From the NCBI GenBank assembly GCA_032719365.1, contig CM064872.1:74154752-74218751 (forward strand): DNA of 64,000 nt. The letters are read 5' to 3'. Source of the DNA: Prinsepia uniflora. Its lineage: Eukaryota; Streptophyta; Magnoliopsida; Rosales; Rosaceae. The first letter of the stretch is position 1. Each line of letters starts with the position of its first letter. The notes beneath the pieces are model-generated. The model had not been told where the DNA came from. It did not search any database and worked only from the letters and a program-made list of their open reading frames with translations. The position numbers were made by a program, and so were the translations under genes. Positions 59,141 to 64,000 of this stretch are shown here, piece by piece.

Positions 59141-62075
59141 TGACAGGACCCATCCCAATCCCCTCGGGATTAGTGCGGGATGACCTTGCTCCCGTCTGAC
59201 ACGAAGTGTCAGACAAGGGATATTTCCGACCTTTGCCCTCCCGGGCTATCAGAGTACGCCAGGATCCGGAGGAGGCATGTGATATCTCGATCTCTGCTAC
59301 AGTCCACATCCGATGTCAACCTGAAGGGCAGTCAAAACATTAAAAACTGTGAGTGGACAAAACAAGAGTTTATAAAAACATTTAATAAGAAGACATTTGT
59401 ACCCTCCACTAAAAAGCATGCATGCATTCGAAAACCATTTATTCAAAACAACCATATGTGGGACTCAGCCCAAAGCAGATATAAACTAAGGTCGAAAGAA
59501 CCACAATAAAAACGACCATACGGGCCACTGCCCAAATCCTGTGCACACCTGTACACACCACATATCATATATCATATATCCATCACATACATATATATAA
59601 GTCACACAACCAATCCTGTCACGGTATCCAAAGCCACGCGCGCGCTACCCGGGTCTCAATCCGAGTCATCTCAAAGTCAAGGTCAATGTCCGCAGACCAC
59701 TGACCCTACCCGAGGTAATAGTAACCATAGCCTTCCTGAGAGTAAGGAACCCAACTGGGGGGTGACTCCACTCAGTCGGTGCTCCGTGACTACTCCGGGG
59801 TCCACCCAGGCCAACGACCCTCCCCGGAGGAGATAATAGAAGTAAAGGAAGGTAGACAAACATATATATACATAACATAAACATTCATGACCGGTTCCCC
59901 TGAACCGTCATGATCCATCATATCCATAATCAGGTAACATGCCGGTTCCCATAAACCGTCATGTACCGTAATAACATAATAAGGGTTCATGCCGGTTCCC
60001 ATAAACCGTCATGAACCACGATACCACAACAAGGGTTCATGCCGGTTCCCATAAACCGTCATGAACCTGGGAATCCATTTAAGGTTCCCTGACCTGAAAT
60101 CAAAACCGTAAAGTGACTGGGTCTCGTACCCGAACATAGGACACCAACTGGGCACCGTGCCCGGAATCTGAGGTCATCTGCCCGAGACAAAACCAAATGG
60201 GTTTCATACCCGAGTTTATCATTTTGAAATCCAAATTCAGTTCATTTAAATCAATAAAGAAATACAGACCCGTATAAGCACCGTATAAGGTCGAAACCTC
60301 GAAATACGTGCTTATACGTAACCACATACAAATGCACCCATGGCATCATCAAACAAGTAATAAAACATATAATAAACATTTATGCATGCACCAATTTAGA
60401 AAACAAGGTCCACTCACAGACCGTCCGAGCTGCTACCTCGATTTGCGTGCCATACGGCTCCCCGAGCCGATCACCGTCACCGGGACTCCCAAACCTGTCC
60501 AAATCGTAATAGAAGGTTACTAACTACTTAATTAACCTCCTACCAAAGCCCGTAATTTTCCCGTATTTTTAACTATTTTTAATCCCGAACCTAAACCTTC
60601 TGATGCCCCGAAACATCTCGAGACGGTGTCCGATCGACACGAAACCAGTCCCAAAATGTTCGTTACATCGAATAGATAATTTCGTATGTTGGAACCTTCC
60701 CCAGATTCCCTGCCACGCGCCCTCACGCGCCGCCTGAAGTGGCTGCGCGTGGGCTTCACGCGCCTGCTACAGTACCTGCTGACGTCAGCATGACGTCATC
60801 ACTGACAGCCCCTGACAGTGACACGTGTCACGCTCCCATTGGCCCACTATCTGACATGTCAGTCTGACATTGTCAGATCTGACATGATGACGTCATCCCT
60901 GACATGATGACGTCATCAGGATGACGTCATCAGTCATCCCCTACATCGGTCAGACCGGTCCGAACTGGTCCGGTCCGGTTTTTCCTGCAACTTGGACCGG
61001 CGTAACCGGTCCAGGTCTCCTTCTCCCTCATTTTCGGTCCGTTTGCTTCCATTCCAACTCCTAAATTCCTATTTCTTCATTTCCTATCAATCCTAATTAA
61101 CTAAACAACCTAAAACCTACGAAATCCGACCGGTCCAATTTGAACCTCACGGTTCAATTTTTCCCGATCAGTCTACACGGCTTCTCGGCCGTCAACCACC
61201 ACCAAAACCTTCCTAAAATGTCCCTAGCAACCTAATGGACTCATTAAAACCATTAAAAACTAACCATAACAACGAAAATGGAAAAATGGATCAAAATGGC
61301 TAACCGGGTACCCGTTCGGGTTTCTCCTCCTCTCGCCGCCGTGGGCGGCGGTTCAGGCCTCCAAGTCGGCCACCTCGGCTCCCTCGATCTCCCTGGTCCT
61401 CTGCCTGGTCATGGGTGATGGTTGGCTGGGTTTGGGTTGCACGGGAATGAGAGAAAATGGTGAGATCGGGTGGGTGTTTGGATGAATGGAAAACAAAGAG
61501 ATGATCGATGCATGTATGGGAATTAAGGGCCAGTGGATGGGTGACAAGTGTCACTCATCCATTGGTTGCTGAAAAGTAGTTGAGCCCACTAAAGACAAAT
61601 GGTCCTCGTAAAACGTGTCGCCGGGAATAGTATCCCGAAACTTTCGTGAACCGTAACTTCGCCGTCGAACATCCGAATTCGACGTGCCGCCTGTCTACGG
61701 ATTCGTATCGTCCTTATCTACGAAACGGTCTTTGGCCCTCGGCCATCGGACCTCCCGGTCAAAAAGTCAACATTTGACCCCATTTAACCAAAATTACCAA
61801 AATGCCCCTAAACTTCCGAACGTCATAACTTCTTCCTCGAACGTCGGAATTGAACGTGCCACCTGTCTATGAACTCGTGACGTCACGAACTACGTCACGG
61901 TCATCAGTCAAAGTCCATTTGACTGCCCGATTAAAAAGTCAACGTTTTGCCACCATCAGGGGCAAAACGGTCATTTCGCATCGTTCGTCCGATCTCGCTC
62001 TACTAATCACGGATTAGCCTCACTAATCGTGATTAGTCACTAATCTAATCATGAAATTTGGGACGGGTCGTTACA
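59141..62075 (-). mobile_element. LARD-family solo LTR, copy 7
   Basis: Outer ends TGACAGGACC at 59141 and GGGTCGTTACA at 62075 with perfect target duplication CAATA (59136-59140 and 62076-62080). 2935 bp, closest to the LTRs of copy 1 in its left two thirds. The segment after the ACGT array (about 60930-61560) differs from copy 1, so it is a distinct subfamily or a recombinant. Confidence 0.88.
60780..60929. promoter_or_regulatory. TGACGTCA-rich array in solo LTR 7
   Basis: Six ACGT cores in 150 bp, five of them full TGACGTCA palindromes (for example 60780-60787 and 60922-60929) and one ACACGTGT. Copy 1 at the same place is rich in G-box/ABRE forms instead. Binding by TGA-type bZIP factors is an inference. 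Confidence 0.55.
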
Positions 62076-63157
62076 CAATAGATCTTAATGAACTCTAGAG
62101 TACTAGAACTTATTCGATTTGATTTTCAAAGCTTTTAAGTCATTAAACTCTCTGATTTTGGATATGATTAAGGCATTAGGGTTAACACCACAAATTCAAA
62201 CATCCATGCTCCCTATGTTGTGCGCACAAGTTGCGACCCCCTTAGTTTTAACCCAGTTGAGCCCACATTAAACCTTTCCTTCATCACCATGATTATCTAA
62301 ACACTTGAGCTTATTATAGATATCTTTCACCCTTGTTCCAAAAACTTGATTGAAGACATGAAATTGGTGTGAAGAAAAATTAATGATGTTTGGAAGACTT
62401 TTATGTGTGTGGATTTACTTACTCAAACTTTGTATATTATGTTATTACCTTGATATTTGTAAAAAATAAAAAATAAAATAAAAATTGAGTCTCTATCAAG
62501 GTAATAAAGATTGATTATATTTGAGTTAAGTCCTTTACATTTGAATAATTGAACATGTTCGAAGGAATGAATTCATACTAAGGTCGGGAAGTTATCTTTT
62601 GGGAATCTTTTGAGTCTTGGAACGAATTTAAGCACCACTTGTTCTATATATTCCTTGCCTCTAAACTTAGCCCCATTACAACCTTCGTAAAGACCTTATG
62701 ATTCTTAAGATGGTAAACTTTGATTAGTTGAGTCAATCACTTGAGTAAGCTTATGGTTTTGGTTCATTTGTGCAAGTATGTTTAAATCTTTATCTTGAGG
62801 TGTTTGTTTGAGATTTTGCAAAAGTGCTTTACTTCTATTATGTGAACATTGTCTCACATATTTTGAGTGCAAACACAAACCTTTACAAAATTGGAGTGAA
62901 TTTATGAGTGCATATCCTTGTGAGTTGATTCATACTTGTTTTATTCATGTTGATATCCATTTCACCATATTTACTCGTTATCTTACTTGTTTAAGCATTT
63001 TGTTACCATGTATTAACTCTTGAATTCTGTATGCTTAAACGCCTTAAGTGAAAATCTTTTATGCCATAATATTGATGGAATTTTGAGACAAATGGCTAAG
63101 GGTTTACTTGCTTTGACTTCATAGTTTAAATTCAGTATTTGCTAGGGACTAGCAAAG
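62076..63157 (+). other. TR-GAG 3' untranslated part, second segment
   Basis: Continues the element after solo LTR 7. No protein recognised; AT-rich, with short frames only. Confidence 0.65.
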
Positions 63158-63175
63158 TTTAAGTGTGGGGGTATT
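63158..63175 (+). other. Polypurine tract of TR-GAG element
   Basis: TTTAAGTGTGGGGGTATT immediately precedes the TGATAGG start of the 3' LTR, the expected site for plus-strand priming. Confidence 0.75.
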
Positions 63176-64000
63176 TGATAGGTCGTTAAATCAACATTAT
63201 TTTATATTATTTTATACCCTTATACTTAACTTTTATTATTTAAATAATAAGTAATTAGATAAATTAATTTATTTTGTGATTTTCTATTTAAATAAATAAA
63301 ACTTGTAATTTGGAGTATTTTGGCGAAAGAATCGTCCCGATCGGAATTATAACGAAGAAATTATGGACGAAATTCGGTTAAATTGCATAAATTAATATTT
63401 ATTAAATTTATTTAGCCCATATTTATACTTAAGTCCAACCTATTTTGTTTCTTGCAGCCCAAAAATCATTTCTGATACAAGAGCCCAGTCCGAGAGCCCA
63501 AATTGTCCAGCCTAGCAGCAAGGTTGCGACCCTTCCATTCCAGCCCATGCGCGAAGCAGGCTCGCATCATTTCTTTCTCCCAGCCGAGCACTCGACCCGT
63601 GACCACTGCACCAAAGCACGCCAATCTGCTCGGCCCGCATCTCATGCACACCAGTTCGGCCCGCGTCTCCAGTCCACTACGTCCAGCCCGCTACACTGCA
63701 CTGCTCCAAATCCAATCCGCTCCATCACGCCAGGCCCGAATCCACACCTGCACTGCACGCCACCTGCTCTACCTAACCGCGCAGCCCATCACGCAAAGCA
63801 TGCAGCCCACTTGCGTGCGATCAGGCCACTGCACAATCCACGCGTGCTCTGAGCCCAGCTGCAGCAACTACTCCAGCCCACTGCAGCCTTCATCTGAGCA
63901 GCCCGTACGCCCAACTGTGCAGCCCAGCTGCACCAAACAGTACTCCAGCCCGCCCAACTACTCCCAATTTCTGCTATTTCTTTATTTTCAGCCACAAATT
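63176..64000 (+). repeat. 3' LTR of TR-GAG element, partial
   Basis: First 825 bp of the LTR, matching 43760 onward with a small duplication near 63202-63215 and scattered substitutions (mostly C/T and G/A). It includes the C-rich site II-like block and runs off the window. Confidence 0.88.

Larger units (their letters stand above)
43760..64000 (+). mobile_element. TR-GAG (gag-only, Athila-like) LTR retrotransposon, right end outside window
   Basis: 5' LTR 43760-45793 and the first 825 bp of the 3' LTR (63176-64000) begin with the same sequence (TGATAGGTCGTTAAATCAAC). Terminal TGATA/TATCA inverted ends, a tRNA-Asp-like primer site (45799-45815), one frameshifted gag gene (56987-58487) and a polypurine tract (63158-63175) are present. 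No protease, reverse transcriptase or integrase is seen between gag and the 3' LTR, so it matches the TR-GAG type of non-autonomous element. It is interrupted by a two-LTR LARD element (47489-56932) and a solo LTR (59141-62075). The likely 5' target duplication is GTCAC (43755-43759); the 3' side is beyond the window. Confidence 0.85.

Overview
The window is nuclear DNA of a flowering plant, most likely a eudicot. The genes have GT-AG introns, the intergenic DNA is AT-rich, and the proteins belong to plant families (PORR organelle RNA-binding, MBD8, APR-like, NSE3/MAGE). The LTR retrotransposons use plant-type tRNA primer sites. The species cannot be fixed from the sequence alone.

Layout. Positions 1-35,100 hold five ordinary genes: a 5'-truncated PORR-domain gene (1-723, +); a four-exon leucine-rich-repeat gene of the plant 'outer arm dynein light chain 1' type (2323-4623, -); an MBD8-like AT-hook/methyl-CpG-binding-domain gene (23064-27251, +); a 5'-adenylylsulfate-reductase-like thioredoxin-fold membrane protein (29782-31858, +); and the SMC5/6 subunit NSE3 (33632-35099, -, terminal exon not resolved). 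These are unrelated housekeeping loci, not an operon or pathway cluster.

Transposable elements. Between the LRR and MBD8 genes lies a decayed PIF/Harbinger transposase (8220-8779 and 18704-19226, -), split at its DCMHWEW region by a complete long LTR element (8780-18703). From 35,868 to the right edge the DNA is almost wholly nested LTR retrotransposons. One family with LTRs of about 2.8-3.3 kb (5'-TGTAACGACC...CTGTCA-3') accounts for seven insertions: two two-LTR elements (8780-18703; 47489-56932), three solo LTRs (37355-42977 interrupted; 39920-42723; 59141-62075) and two truncated fragments. The two-LTR copies have tRNA-iMet primer sites and polypurine tracts but no recognisable gag-pol, so they are LARD-like non-autonomous elements. 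The conserved TTTCGAGGACGAAATT motif before the polypurine tract suggests derivation from a Tekay/Del chromovirus. The host element on the right (43760 to beyond 64000) is a gag-only, Athila-like TR-GAG element with a tRNA-Asp-type primer site and a frameshifted gag. It carries two of the LARD-family insertions, each with a perfect 5-bp target duplication.

Most notable signal. The LARD LTRs are packed with tandem short stem-loops whose arms change together (GGCATC/GATGCC, GACATC/GATGTC, GCGTC/GACGC, GACGTC/GACGTC and others) while position in the array is kept. They also carry a dense block of ACGT-core (G-box, CRE/TGA-type) sites. The TR-GAG LTR has its own pair of hairpins with one shared loop sequence on different stems. 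These structured arrays are the best candidates for something undescribed. Whether they act as RNA or DNA structures is inference.
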